From: an uncultured Lachnospiraceae bacterium
GTDB taxonomy: Bacteria; Bacillota; Clostridia; Lachnospirales; Lachnospiraceae
Assembly (NCBI GenBank): GCA_947625135.1
Contig: CANQNE010000006.1
Location: 19,663 to 83,662, forward strand
Reading direction: 5' to 3'
Length of the DNA: 64,000 bases
The notes under the pieces are model-generated. The model did not search any database and had not been told where the DNA came from. It was given only the letters and a program-made list of their open reading frames with translations. Shown here one piece after another: positions 35,433 through 45,309 of this stretch. Each line of letters opens with the position of its first letter. Position 1 is the stretch's first letter. The translations under genes and the position numbers were made by a program.

Positions 35433-38400
35433 GTGAAAAGCAAAGAAGGCGCAAAACGGTTTTTGGCATGGGTGCTTTGTACGGTGATGCTGTTCAGCGG
35501 AAACGGCATCATACCGGCAAATGCGGGAACTGTGCAAAAAAATGCAGGGAACAATGTGGAAATTTCCCAGATTGCTTCAAAGGAGGCCGCGCCTCCGCAG
35601 TCAAAAAGCGTTGTACAGCTCACAAAGGATATCATGGAGAATCTGGAAGTGGCGCTGTACATTGACGGACAGCTGATCAACGCCGATACGCCCGTGGAAG
35701 AGATCGACCCCATCGATCCGGAAGAAACGGACGTGTTGGTGCTGTTTAATAATATGAAATTTGTAGATCATCAGCTGACAGATGATACGGTTTATGAGAT
35801 AAGTTTGCCCGAGGAGCTGACACCTGATTTTGATGAGACGGTGAGCGATCCCGCAGATACAGAATGGAAGGAACTGGTTTCCAGCAGCAGTGTGAAGGCA
35901 TGGGGCCGTGTGATATTTGACGGGAGCGATTATAAGTTCCAGATCAAATTCCAAAAAACAGAGGGACAGTCTAATATTCGGGCTGACTTTCAGTACAGAT
36001 CCCATGTGAACGCAGGGGATCCCTATCCGGATCAGGTATCACCGGAATTTCCATGGGAGCAGCAATTTACGCTTCCCCTGAAGCAGGAAACCGTGACTGT
36101 TCAATGGCTGGAGAAGCAGGCAAATTGGCTGAATGCCCAGGGACAGGATGTTGCCGCGGACAATGCAGGCAGCAATTCCAACGGTTTCCAGCAGATCCGG
36201 TATACTGTCACGCTGACAAACCAGAATACGGATGTCACGGCTGCAGCCAGCGGCCAGCTGAAAGAAACGCTGGGGGTATCCGGCGATACCGGAGGTATAT
36301 TGGCGTGGATCCGGACAGGGAATATAGGCAGTACACCTCCTGTTCCTGCTGACGTGAAAAAATGGCTGACGGTGAAGGCGGACGGGAAAGAAATAGAGAT
36401 GGCCGCAAGGGTTCAGGACGGACGGCTCATGCTCGTGGGAGAGGATGAGGATGGCGGCCAGCTGAAGCTGGATTTCGGACCGAGCACTTCGCCGTTTGTA
36501 AGCGAAGGCTTCACGCTGTCCTTTACAGATCTTACATTTCAAACATTGACCTTTTCCTATCTTGCGTACATTTACGATAACGGAAACGGCAGCTCTGTCC
36601 GCAGCTACACGGCAAAGACAGAATATATTCCCGCCGGGGGATCAGAGGCCGCGGACGAGGTCAGCAAGACGGCAAGAAAGACGATTACCGGGCCGGGCGT
36701 GTCCCTGAAACTTTCTCATGGTACAGATACTACGAGCAGCGGCTCCTATTCCGCCATGAAGCCAAAGTTCCAGGCGACGCTCCACACGTCGGGCAACGAA
36801 AACTGGCTGGAGCTGAGCGAAAAAGCTGCGCTTGGAACCAGTGAATTTGCCGAGCATTTTTATTATTTTAATGCCAGTAATTTCTATACAGGTACACCAT
36901 ATATATTAAAGGATTTTGATTTCCGCGTGACCGATGTGAACGGTTACAGCGCGAGCCTTCAGGGCGCCAGCAACAGCAGTTCTTATTCAGGCAGTCCGAG
37001 TAAAATGAAAGCGTATGATCCCATCGCTTACCGGGAGTTGGACAGCCGGCTGAAAAAAGAAGGCATCAGCGGCGGCGTAGAAGGATGGAACAGTGGTCTT
37101 GGACAGCTCCATATCTTTGATATAGAATACAAGGACAACAGTGGAAACTTATCCGGGAAGCGGCTCTGGATCGTGGTGGCGCCTAAAACGGCGCTGGCGG
37201 CGCAACAGGAATATGTTGGGATCGGACCTGCCGCTGCAATGCAGGACGAAAACGGAAAGGCCGCCGGATATACCATCTGGTTATTTAACGTAGGCGGCAT
37301 CCGGGAGGGAGCTGTTGATTATACCAAGTATTTGCGGCGGCTGATCCCGTATGATCCTAAAAATGGTGTCTATGTTAATCAGCCCGTCTGCTTCTCCACA
37401 CTGACCGCCACAAACGGATATAACTCTAGCAGCGGAAATGACTATGATCAGGCAATGCCGCTGACGGCTCCGACGATGGCCAAGGAAGCCTATGTGCAGG
37501 TGGACGGTACGGTTCGCTGGGATCTGACGCTGGATATGAACAATTACAATACGTTTTATCAATATCTTCAGGCGAATGGATTTCTGTCGGTGCCGCCTTC
37601 GCTGTTTGTTCTCCATGATCTGGTGCCGGCGGGGTATGAGATTATTGCGTCTTGGGATAGTGAACTGAATACTAACACAAATTATGACGTTTACGGGAAG
37701 AAGATGGGTAAGTCAAGCAGCGGGAAAATATTTGTTACTCCATCTTTTAAATCTTATTACTATGATGGCAATACGTCTGGTGCGACGAGTAGTGGCCCGC
37801 AGTTTGTGAAAGGAAATGTAAGTGGCAATTATAGTTCTTTTGTTCATCCGGGAACGCTGCCGGAACCCAGTCAGAACATGAAGCCGGAATCAGGCAGCTC
37901 AGGCAGCGGAAGCATGTACAGTGTGGATTTTCCTGAGATGGCCAGTTCTTATAATCAAAACTGCAAGACATTCCACATCAGCTATATTGCAATACCCACC
38001 ACAAAGGAGGTGTCAGAGACAGATCAATCACCTCAGATGATGGTGAACAAGGCAAATTTCCAGATCTGGAATAGAGCAATGAGAAAACCTGTCGCAGACG
38101 TGGTGGCCACCGGGCGGGGATATCTTCCCTCTCTTGGAAAAACTATGACGGTGACGGGAAATAAGATCCATACGACGCTGAACAGTACCTGCAGTACCAA
38201 TGGGATTTTGTACCGGGGTGTTTATGCGGTGCATGACGATATGGCGGATTCCAAAGCCATTGAGGAACAGACAGGCAACGTGCTGCCTTCAAGTGTAGCG
38301 GTGGCAGATTACATACAGCTGCAGAAGCTGAAGGTGACCATAATGCCCACATCGGGAAGCACGATTGAGCATACCTTTTCCGGTATTCAATCCGGTGCCG

Positions 38401-41400
38401 GAGCGAAAACGTACGAATATACTTACAGCAGCGACGACGGCGATCATCAGATCGTGTTGAACTATTCCGGCAGTATGAAGGGCGGTTTCGACCTCACTGT
38501 AGATGGACTGCCGGTGAATCGTGCTTATGGTGAAAAGGGTTATATAGGAAGTGTCGGGATTGAATACGACTGTATCTTTGAGGTAGACGACGAGGTGGAC
38601 GGCGACGGCGACGAAAATGACGGCTATACAAAGGCGGCAAAAGCCTCCGGTATGCTGCAGTTCCAGTTTGTCAACGGCTTTCGGCGCAATTACAGCGCAA
38701 TGAAAGGGGATCGCGGAACAGCCTTTCGAACTGACAGCAGTTTCCGTTTTGCAGCTTCCCCCACGCTGAAGAAGAGGTTTATCAGCAAAGTGCAGCCCGG
38801 TGGTTTCAAGACCAACTATAGCGTGGAAGCGGACGTGGGAAGCAAGAATCAGAAGAATATCTATCTGGTGGATCAGATCGATGATGTCTGGGAGGTTTTT
38901 GATAAAGGACACGACACGCCAAAAGACAGCGACAAAATTTATCAGGAAACAGGCGGCGGAGCAAAGGAACGTCAGTATACAAAAGATGAATTGCAGACGT
39001 TCTTAAAGCATGTGCAGGTTGCAGATCTGAAGATCGAAATGGGCACCAGAAAAGCCGGCTCTGAAACAACACCAGTTTATGAATTGATCTATGAAAACGG
39101 CAAGGTAATCAATGAGGATTGGGTAGTAGATAAACTGACACAGGAGCAGTTGGCTGCCGTTCATATCACGAAGCCGGAAGATCCGGATGCCCGTGAACTG
39201 AACGGAAACCAGTTTGCGTTTTCCATCAGCAAAAAAGACGGCACCCCTTTGGCTTCGGATACGTTCTTTGTTGTGAGTTATACGCTGGAGCTTGGCAGCA
39301 CGAAGGGAAGCGGCGATACAAAAAAATTCTGGGAAGAAGATTTCTATGACGGCGGCATGCTCCGGATCGAAAATCAGGCGGCCATCGGATATCAGTTTGC
39401 ACCGGTGGCGTCTTCGATCAGATCCCTGAAAAATGCAGTGAAGGTGCGGGCTGCGGGAAATCTGTTTGCACCTGTGCCCGCGCCCATCATTGGGGATCAG
39501 TGGGTATCGGCAGGCAGCAGCGTTTCCGGAGAAAACAACTTTCTGGATGTTTCCACCGGTGTAAAGGTACCTTCCGGCGGAGCGGCAGGCTCCGGCTGGG
39601 AGATCAAGGTCAATACCGGCAGCGCGTGGAAAGGTGATAAAGCGCAGTTGGATCTGACGGATACACTGCGGGCCCGCGCAACGGTAGACGGAGAAGACGT
39701 CACCGATGATGACTTGAACAAACAGCTGCTTGAACTGTTTTTCAAACACCTGAAGCTGGAACTGGATGGCGTATATTTTGATGAGGTAAAACCGGAAAAC
39801 AAAGTATACGGACCGGATTCTTCGGAAGAATTACTGAATAAATATCCCGGACTTACATTTAGGCATACTGTTTTTGATCCGGAACACTTTACCATGACTT
39901 ATCTGGAGAAGGATGATACGCTGGATCCGCCCCGGGAGTTTTCAACAGGCGAGGTAGAGATGTTCAGTATTTTCGGAGAGGAGCTTCCCCTGAATCAGGA
40001 TCTGATCCTCCGGTATAGTACGGTGGTGGATTGGAACGCCCTGTACAATGAGGCGGTAGAAAGGGGTCTGATCCAGCCGGGACAGAGTCTGACTTTTGAC
40101 AAAGCGGAAAACTATATAACAGGCTCCGCCGGAGAAACGTCCTCAAGCAGAGATTTCAAGAGTGATATTGAACTGGAAGGACACCTGTCTAAGACAGGAA
40201 AGGTGAACAAGGAAGACCATTCCATTGACTGGACGGTAGATCTTACGGTAAGCGGCGGTACGCTGCAGCAGTATACGTTGAAGGATAAAATGCAGGCGGG
40301 CACATTCAGCAAGAGTGGTGCGCTGGATGTAAATGATAATGACAAGCTGGCATTTTCCAAAATGAACATGACGGCGTTTACGATCTATGCTGTGACCGGA
40401 GGCAAAGACGAGAACGATCCGGAGACGAGGACACCTGTTTATACATATAACGGTGATTTTAGCGGTACTGCGGATCTGCCGGGAACGGCATATTATAAGG
40501 GCGCAGAGCTGACCTTTGAAGAACAGACGGAAAGTGATCCGGCTACAAAGGGCTTTACCCTTGCGTTTAATGAGCTGGGCAACTGCAGGCTGGAGCTTGT
40601 TTATACTACTAAACTTGATTTTGACGGATTCCTTGCGGCCCTTGCGGATGGCGCAGAGGGCGGCGAGTACACAGTGGAGTATAAGATGAGCAATGTGGCG
40701 GAAGCCACGTTCCCCGGCGGAAGTCTCTCAGGCAGCGACAGCGTGACTGTGACAGATCCGGATGACGCTGAGGTAACAAAGGAGCTTTTAAACGGCAGAT
40801 CCGGTTTATCCGGCAGGGAGCAGAAATGGCAGATCACTGCGTCCATGGGCAGCCACGAAGGAAAGAATGTGTCTGTGGGAGACAGCTTTGCCACCACGGA
40901 TGGATCGGAGGCGCTTCTGGAAGCGCTGCGTCTGACAGCCATGAAGGTAGATCTGGTTACGGTGTCAGGGACGGCAGGCAGCGGCGGTTCGCCGGAAACG
41001 ACCGAGACTGCGGAGACGATCTATCAGTATGAAAACGGTCAGGCAGTGACGGATCGGCTGGAAGAGTATCAGGCAGTTTTCAACGAAGGCTTTGCCATGG
41101 ACACAGCCGGTGTGACAGAGTTCACTCTTACCTTCGGACAGACCCTTCCCGCCAACACAAAGGTGGTTGTGACCTACACAAGCGCGCTGGATGACGAGAA
41201 GCTGAAAGAGGTGAAAGAGGCGGAAGGCCTCAGTGATGAGATGAAACTGCACCTGCAGAATAACGCCGTTTTCGGACGGGGCGACTGGGGTGTGAAGTCT
41301 GACGATACAGAAACAGACGTATATATCGGCGAGCCGGTGGGCAAATCAGGCGAGCCGGTGACGGCAGCCGGCAAGCCGGTATACAACGAGGATCTGGCGC

Positions 41401-44400
41401 CGCTGATCAGCTGGTCAGCGCAGGTTCATCTCACAGGCCTTGTCACAGATGAGGAGCTGGCAGAGGCATCCAAAGCGGGTGGCGCAGTGATCACGGATGA
41501 GCTTTCTGATGGATTAAAGTATGAAGACGATACGCTGCACGTATATGATCTGACATATAAGAACGGAAAGTACCAGCGGGGTACGGCGCTTGTTTTGGAT
41601 ACGGATTACCATTTTGCATATACGGGAAATACAATGACGGTTACGCTTCTTGATCCCGCATCACATCCGGATGTGGAGCTGGTGTTTACCACAGGCGCGT
41701 ATATGACGATGGAGAATGTGTCCAACGGCATTTCCGTTGGTATTGCAGGCAAAGGAGCAGAGGATGTATCTGAGCCGGTAGGCCCTGTCTATTCCAAGGG
41801 CTGGGGCGGCAGAGTCATCAGCAATCAGCAGATCAAACTGCAGCCAAAAGCAGAGAAATGGCTGGATGATGAAAAGAGCGGCACGGCGTTTGAGTTTGAG
41901 ATCGTCGAGGTAGATGCGACGGGCGCTGTGAAGATGGATGGCGGCACGCCTGTATATCAGGATAAAAAGACAAATGCGACAGAAGGCGACCAAAAGGGTA
42001 TGGTTGTCTTCAAAGAAACAGGTTATCTGGATGCGGGAACCTACTATTATAAGATCACTGAGACAAACAAGAATCAGAACCCAGAACAGGAGCCTGTCCG
42101 CTATGATACGCATCAGTATATCGTAAAGGCGGAAGTGGAGCTGCAGCCGGAGAGCGGGTATAGCGCTGCGATGACGCTGCTGAATGTGAATCAGGATTCT
42201 ACGCCGGGCGATCCGGTGACGGATCTGCCGGATGGCCAGTGGTGGCCGAAGTTCGTCAATACTTCCGTGACGGGAGATCTGGAGATCACAAAGGATGTGA
42301 CCGGCGACGGCGGCGACAAGACCAGCAGCTTTACGTTCCAGATAACGCTAAAGGATGTGTCCGGAAATTCATTGTCCGGTGAGTATCCTTACACGATAAG
42401 CGAGCAGCAGAATGGAAAGAAGACGGAGACGGCAAAGGGAACGTTGAAGCCGGATGAGAACGGTATGTACAGCGTGAAGCTGAAGAGCGGTGAAACCGCG
42501 CATATCAGCGGAATCCCGGCAGGCAGCACCTATAAAGTGGAAGAAGCAGAGGCAGGCAAGAACGGCTATACGACCACTCCTGCACAAGCCGTCACCGGTA
42601 CGATCACTGAGGGAGCGACAGCCTATGCAGGGTATATCAATACAAGAGGCATTGCTCAGCTGACTGTCACCAAGACGATAACGGGAACGGCAAAGCGTGA
42701 TACGGAGCAGAAATTTACATTCCACGTAAAACTGGCCAATGAGGACGGTACCCCGATCACGATCCCCTGCCCGTATCAGATCGGAAATCAGCAGTTGAAG
42801 CTGGAGCCAGATGATAATGGTATGGCCGATATTGTGCTGAAGCACGGAGAGACTGCGGTGATCTCTGTTCCGGAAAAGACAGTCTATACTGTGACCGAAG
42901 AGGCTGTGGAGGGATATGAGACAGAACCGAAGGACGGATTTACAGGAACTGCACAGAAGGGAAAAGAAAACCGGGCTGACTTTATCAACCATAAGGATGC
43001 GCCCAATGTGACGGCGCTGCAGATCAGCAAGTCCGTGAAAGGTTATTATGAAACAAGCGAGCGGTTTACCTTTGATATTGTTTTGAAAGATACAAACGGC
43101 GATCCGCTGCAGGGCCCCTATTCCTATACAGGTTCCAAATCGGGCACATTGACGCTGGACGCAGGGAAAGGCTCCATTACGCTGGCGAAGGACGAGAGCG
43201 TGACGATACAGGGACTGCCTCAGGGTACGCAGTATCAGGTGTCTGAGCGGGGCGCAAATGAGAATGGATATCTCACAACCCCTGCCAGCGGAACCATAGG
43301 AGGAGAGACGGCCGGAACCGATACGGCAAAGGCAGAATTTTTAAATGAACGAAGAGAAGGCGATCTGAGCATTGCAAAGACAGTAGACGGTCATGACGGT
43401 GAGCTGGACAGAGAATTTACCTTTGTGATCAGCCTGACAGCTGAAGACGGAACGCCCCTTCCGGGCCCGGTGAACTATACCAACGGTATTGAGAGCGGCA
43501 GCCTGTCGCTGACAGACGGCGTGGGAGAAATAAAGCTGCGGCATAATGAGAGCATCACCCTGCAGAGACTTCCCGAAAATGCCAGATACAATGTGACGGA
43601 GAAAGAGGCGAACCGGAACGGCTACCGCACTGTCGCGGCAGGAGAGAATGGAAAGATTGCCGCTTATGAGACGTCGGCAGCATCCTTTGTCAACAGCAGG
43701 GATCTTGGCAGTCTCAGTCTCCGGAAGGAAGTGAGCGGCGTACACGGTCAGTATGACAGAGAATTTACCTTTGTGATCAAGCTGACGCTGCCGGAGGGAA
43801 TGATACCGGATGCAACCTATCATTACACCGGAAATGAGACGGAAGGCGAGTTGCAGATGACAGCGGATGCAGCGGGTGTACTGACCGGCTCCGTAAAACT
43901 GAAGCACGGACAGTCCATAACGATCTCCGGTATTCCCGCAGGCACTGCTTATGAGGTTACGGAAGTCGAGGCAGATCAGGATGGCTACCGCACCAGTTCC
44001 AAAAATAGAAGTGGAAAGATCGGTACAGGTACGGTGATCGATACGGTATTCTACAATTACCGTGAAAAGGTCGGCGATCTGACTGTGATGAAAGAGGTAA
44101 CAGGAACTGGCGGTGACCTCACGACGGCATTTACCTTCTACGTGAAATTGAAGCCCCCGACGGGAATGACGCTGGCCGATGTGTATCGATGTGAAGGCGA
44201 CGCTGCAGATGGTGCAGAAGCACCCGCATATACAAACCTGCGTATGAGAAAAGGCGAAGACGGCGTATATACGTCGGAGGAGTTTACGCTGAAGCATGGA
44301 CAGAGTCTGACAATTTTTGATCTGTATGAAGGAATCGCCTATGAAGTCATCGAGAAAGAAGCCAACACGGCCGGTTACACCACAACTGTCGTCTCAACCA

Positions 44401-45191
44401 TTGAAGGCGGAAAGATTGTGGAGAGTCAGACTTCAGTAGAAAAATTTATCAATCATAAGGATGAAGTGGTAAGCGAAGCGCCCAGTACAGCGCCAAGCCA
44501 AGCGCCCAGTGAGACGCCCAGCGAGGCACCCAGTGAAGCGCCGAGCCAAGCGCCAAGCGAGGCACCCAGTGAAGCACCAAGCCAAGCGCCAAGCGAGGCA
44601 CCCAGTGAGGCACCCAGCGAAGCGCCGAGTATAGCGCCCAGTGAGGCACCCAGCGAAGCGCCGAGTATAGCGCCCAGTGAGGCACCCAGCGAAGCGCCCA
44701 GTGAGGCACCTAGCGAAGCGCCCAGTGAGACGCCCAGTGAGACGCCCAGCGAAGCGCCGAGCCAAGCACCCAGCGAGGCACCCAGCGAAGCGCCGAGCCA
44801 AGCACCCAGCGAGGCACCCAGCGAAGCGCCGAGCCAAGCACCCAGTGAGGCACCCAGCGAGGCACCCAGTGAAGCGCCCAGTCAGGCACCGATCACAGCG
44901 CCGAGCATAGCGCCCAGTGAGGCACCCAGTGAAGCGCCCAGTCAGGCACCGATCACAGCGCCGAGCATAGCGCCCAGTACAGCGCCTTCTAAAGCGCCTG
45001 CAAAGGTGACGACGACAGCGCCTTCCAAAGCGCCTGCGAAGGTGACGACGGCATCTAAGCAGGACACCAGCAGGGCCTCCAAGACGGGAGATCCGATGAA
45101 TCCTGTTGTACCTGCATTTTTGGCAGTATTTAGCTGCATTGCCATGATTGCAGCCGGTATTTCAGGAAAGAAAAGGAAAGAAAAGAAATAA
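35433..45191 (+). CDS. Giant cell-surface adhesin with six tandem Ig-like repeats and Ser/Pro stalk
   Basis: GTG 35433 follows GGGAGGAAGGA and gives 3252 residues. A signal peptide (about 1-32) precedes a very long beta-rich region with fibrinogen/collagen-adhesin-like and isopeptide-type segments (to about base 41830). An FctA/Spy0128-like pilin module lies at about 41850-42260. Six related Ig-like repeats of 110-130 residues follow (about 42262-44465), each opening like GDLSIAKTVDG or GSLSLRKEVSG and resembling DUF5979/DUF7601 modules. Next comes an APSE-type Ser/Pro/Glu stalk, then SKTGD, a membrane helix and a KKRKEKK tail. It is probably sortase-anchored through a non-standard signal. 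The ligand is unknown. Confidence 0.8.
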   Translation: MKSKEGAKRFLAWVLCTVMLFSGNGIIPANAGTVQKNAGNNVEISQIASKEAAPPQSKSVVQLTKDIMENLEVALYIDGQLINADTPVEEIDPIDPEETDVLVLFNNMKFVDHQLTDDTVYEISLPEELTPDFDETVSDPADTEWKELVSSSSVKAWGRVIFDGSDYKFQIKFQKTEGQSNIRADFQYRSHVNAGDPYPDQVSPEFPWEQQFTLPLKQETVTVQWLEKQANWLNAQGQDVAADNAGSNSNGFQQIRYTVTLTNQNTDVTAAASGQLKETLGVSGDTGGILAWIRTGNIGSTPPVPADVKKWLTVKADGKEIEMAARVQDGRLMLVGEDEDGGQLKLDFGPSTSPFVSEGFTLSFTDLTFQTLTFSYLAYIYDNGNGSSVRSYTAKTEYIPAGGSEAADEVSKTARKTITGPGVSLKLSHGTDTTSSGSYSAMKPKFQATLHTSGNENWLELSEKAALGTSEFAEHFYYFNASNFYTGTPYILKDFDFRVTDVNGYSASLQGASNSSSYSGSPSKMKAYDPIAYRELDSRLKKEGISGGVEGWNSGLGQLHIFDIEYKDNSGNLSGKRLWIVVAPKTALAAQQEYVGIGPAAAMQDENGKAAGYTIWLFNVGGIREGAVDYTKYLRRLIPYDPKNGVYVNQPVCFSTLTATNGYNSSSGNDYDQAMPLTAPTMAKEAYVQVDGTVRWDLTLDMNNYNTFYQYLQANGFLSVPPSLFVLHDLVPAGYEIIASWDSELNTNTNYDVYGKKMGKSSSGKIFVTPSFKSYYYDGNTSGATSSGPQFVKGNVSGNYSSFVHPGTLPEPSQNMKPESGSSGSGSMYSVDFPEMASSYNQNCKTFHISYIAIPTTKEVSETDQSPQMMVNKANFQIWNRAMRKPVADVVATGRGYLPSLGKTMTVTGNKIHTTLNSTCSTNGILYRGVYAVHDDMADSKAIEEQTGNVLPSSVAVADYIQLQKLKVTIMPTSGSTIEHTFSGIQSGAGAKTYEYTYSSDDGDHQIVLNYSGSMKGGFDLTVDGLPVNRAYGEKGYIGSVGIEYDCIFEVDDEVDGDGDENDGYTKAAKASGMLQFQFVNGFRRNYSAMKGDRGTAFRTDSSFRFAASPTLKKRFISKVQPGGFKTNYSVEADVGSKNQKNIYLVDQIDDVWEVFDKGHDTPKDSDKIYQETGGGAKERQYTKDELQTFLKHVQVADLKIEMGTRKAGSETTPVYELIYENGKVINEDWVVDKLTQEQLAAVHITKPEDPDARELNGNQFAFSISKKDGTPLASDTFFVVSYTLELGSTKGSGDTKKFWEEDFYDGGMLRIENQAAIGYQFAPVASSIRSLKNAVKVRAAGNLFAPVPAPIIGDQWVSAGSSVSGENNFLDVSTGVKVPSGGAAGSGWEIKVNTGSAWKGDKAQLDLTDTLRARATVDGEDVTDDDLNKQLLELFFKHLKLELDGVYFDEVKPENKVYGPDSSEELLNKYPGLTFRHTVFDPEHFTMTYLEKDDTLDPPREFSTGEVEMFSIFGEELPLNQDLILRYSTVVDWNALYNEAVERGLIQPGQSLTFDKAENYITGSAGETSSSRDFKSDIELEGHLSKTGKVNKEDHSIDWTVDLTVSGGTLQQYTLKDKMQAGTFSKSGALDVNDNDKLAFSKMNMTAFTIYAVTGGKDENDPETRTPVYTYNGDFSGTADLPGTAYYKGAELTFEEQTESDPATKGFTLAFNELGNCRLELVYTTKLDFDGFLAALADGAEGGEYTVEYKMSNVAEATFPGGSLSGSDSVTVTDPDDAEVTKELLNGRSGLSGREQKWQITASMGSHEGKNVSVGDSFATTDGSEALLEALRLTAMKVDLVTVSGTAGSGGSPETTETAETIYQYENGQAVTDRLEEYQAVFNEGFAMDTAGVTEFTLTFGQTLPANTKVVVTYTSALDDEKLKEVKEAEGLSDEMKLHLQNNAVFGRGDWGVKSDDTETDVYIGEPVGKSGEPVTAAGKPVYNEDLAPLISWSAQVHLTGLVTDEELAEASKAGGAVITDELSDGLKYEDDTLHVYDLTYKNGKYQRGTALVLDTDYHFAYTGNTMTVTLLDPASHPDVELVFTTGAYMTMENVSNGISVGIAGKGAEDVSEPVGPVYSKGWGGRVISNQQIKLQPKAEKWLDDEKSGTAFEFEIVEVDATGAVKMDGGTPVYQDKKTNATEGDQKGMVVFKETGYLDAGTYYYKITETNKNQNPEQEPVRYDTHQYIVKAEVELQPESGYSAAMTLLNVNQDSTPGDPVTDLPDGQWWPKFVNTSVTGDLEITKDVTGDGGDKTSSFTFQITLKDVSGNSLSGEYPYTISEQQNGKKTETAKGTLKPDENGMYSVKLKSGETAHISGIPAGSTYKVEEAEAGKNGYTTTPAQAVTGTITEGATAYAGYINTRGIAQLTVTKTITGTAKRDTEQKFTFHVKLANEDGTPITIPCPYQIGNQQLKLEPDDNGMADIVLKHGETAVISVPEKTVYTVTEEAVEGYETEPKDGFTGTAQKGKENRADFINHKDAPNVTALQISKSVKGYYETSERFTFDIVLKDTNGDPLQGPYSYTGSKSGTLTLDAGKGSITLAKDESVTIQGLPQGTQYQVSERGANENGYLTTPASGTIGGETAGTDTAKAEFLNERREGDLSIAKTVDGHDGELDREFTFVISLTAEDGTPLPGPVNYTNGIESGSLSLTDGVGEIKLRHNESITLQRLPENARYNVTEKEANRNGYRTVAAGENGKIAAYETSAASFVNSRDLGSLSLRKEVSGVHGQYDREFTFVIKLTLPEGMIPDATYHYTGNETEGELQMTADAAGVLTGSVKLKHGQSITISGIPAGTAYEVTEVEADQDGYRTSSKNRSGKIGTGTVIDTVFYNYREKVGDLTVMKEVTGTGGDLTTAFTFYVKLKPPTGMTLADVYRCEGDAADGAEAPAYTNLRMRKGEDGVYTSEEFTLKHGQSLTIFDLYEGIAYEVIEKEANTAGYTTTVVSTIEGGKIVESQTSVEKFINHKDEVVSEAPSTAPSQAPSETPSEAPSEAPSQAPSEAPSEAPSQAPSEAPSEAPSEAPSIAPSEAPSEAPSIAPSEAPSEAPSEAPSEAPSETPSETPSEAPSQAPSEAPSEAPSQAPSEAPSEAPSQAPSEAPSEAPSEAPSQAPITAPSIAPSEAPSEAPSQAPITAPSIAPSTAPSKAPAKVTTTAPSKAPAKVTTASKQDTSRASKTGDPMNPVVPAFLAVFSCIAMIAAGISGKKRKEKK
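44470..45050 (+). repeat. 12-base tandem repeat coding for an APSE/APSQ stalk
   Basis: Degenerate units of the type CCCAGTGAGGCA and CCAAGCGAAGCG run for about 0.5 kb, alternating APSE, APSQ, APST and APSI. Groups of units recur as larger blocks (for example near 44895 and 44955), consistent with expansion by slippage or unequal exchange. It forms an extended wall-spanning stalk. Confidence 0.85.
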
Positions 45192-45204
45192 GTAAGCAGT
45201 AAAT

Positions 45205-45264
45205 GAAAAAGGAGCATTGCGATTCATAGCAAAGATATGGGCTATGAAGCAATGCTCCTTTTTA
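45205..45264. terminator. Bidirectional terminator between the adhesin gene and kdgK
   Basis: GGAGCATTGC (45211-45220) pairs with GCAATGCTCC (45249-45258), extended inward by TTCATAGC with GCTATGAA. A run of A precedes and a run of T follows, so it can stop both converging transcripts. Confidence 0.88.
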
Positions 45265-45309
45265 TGACATAGAAAAGATCTCTGGGATTTCTATGAAAGC
45301 CGGTTTATG

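Noticed and set aside
43341..44297. Long minus-strand open frame opposite the adhesin repeats
   Set aside because: It reflects the repeated codon pattern of the Ig-like modules and has no start signal.
44470..45050. CRISPR-like or unusual ORFs on both strands in the repeat tract
   Set aside because: The repeats are 12-base coding units with no spacers. The Arg/Pro- and Leu-rich frames on other strands are shadows of the APSE stalk.
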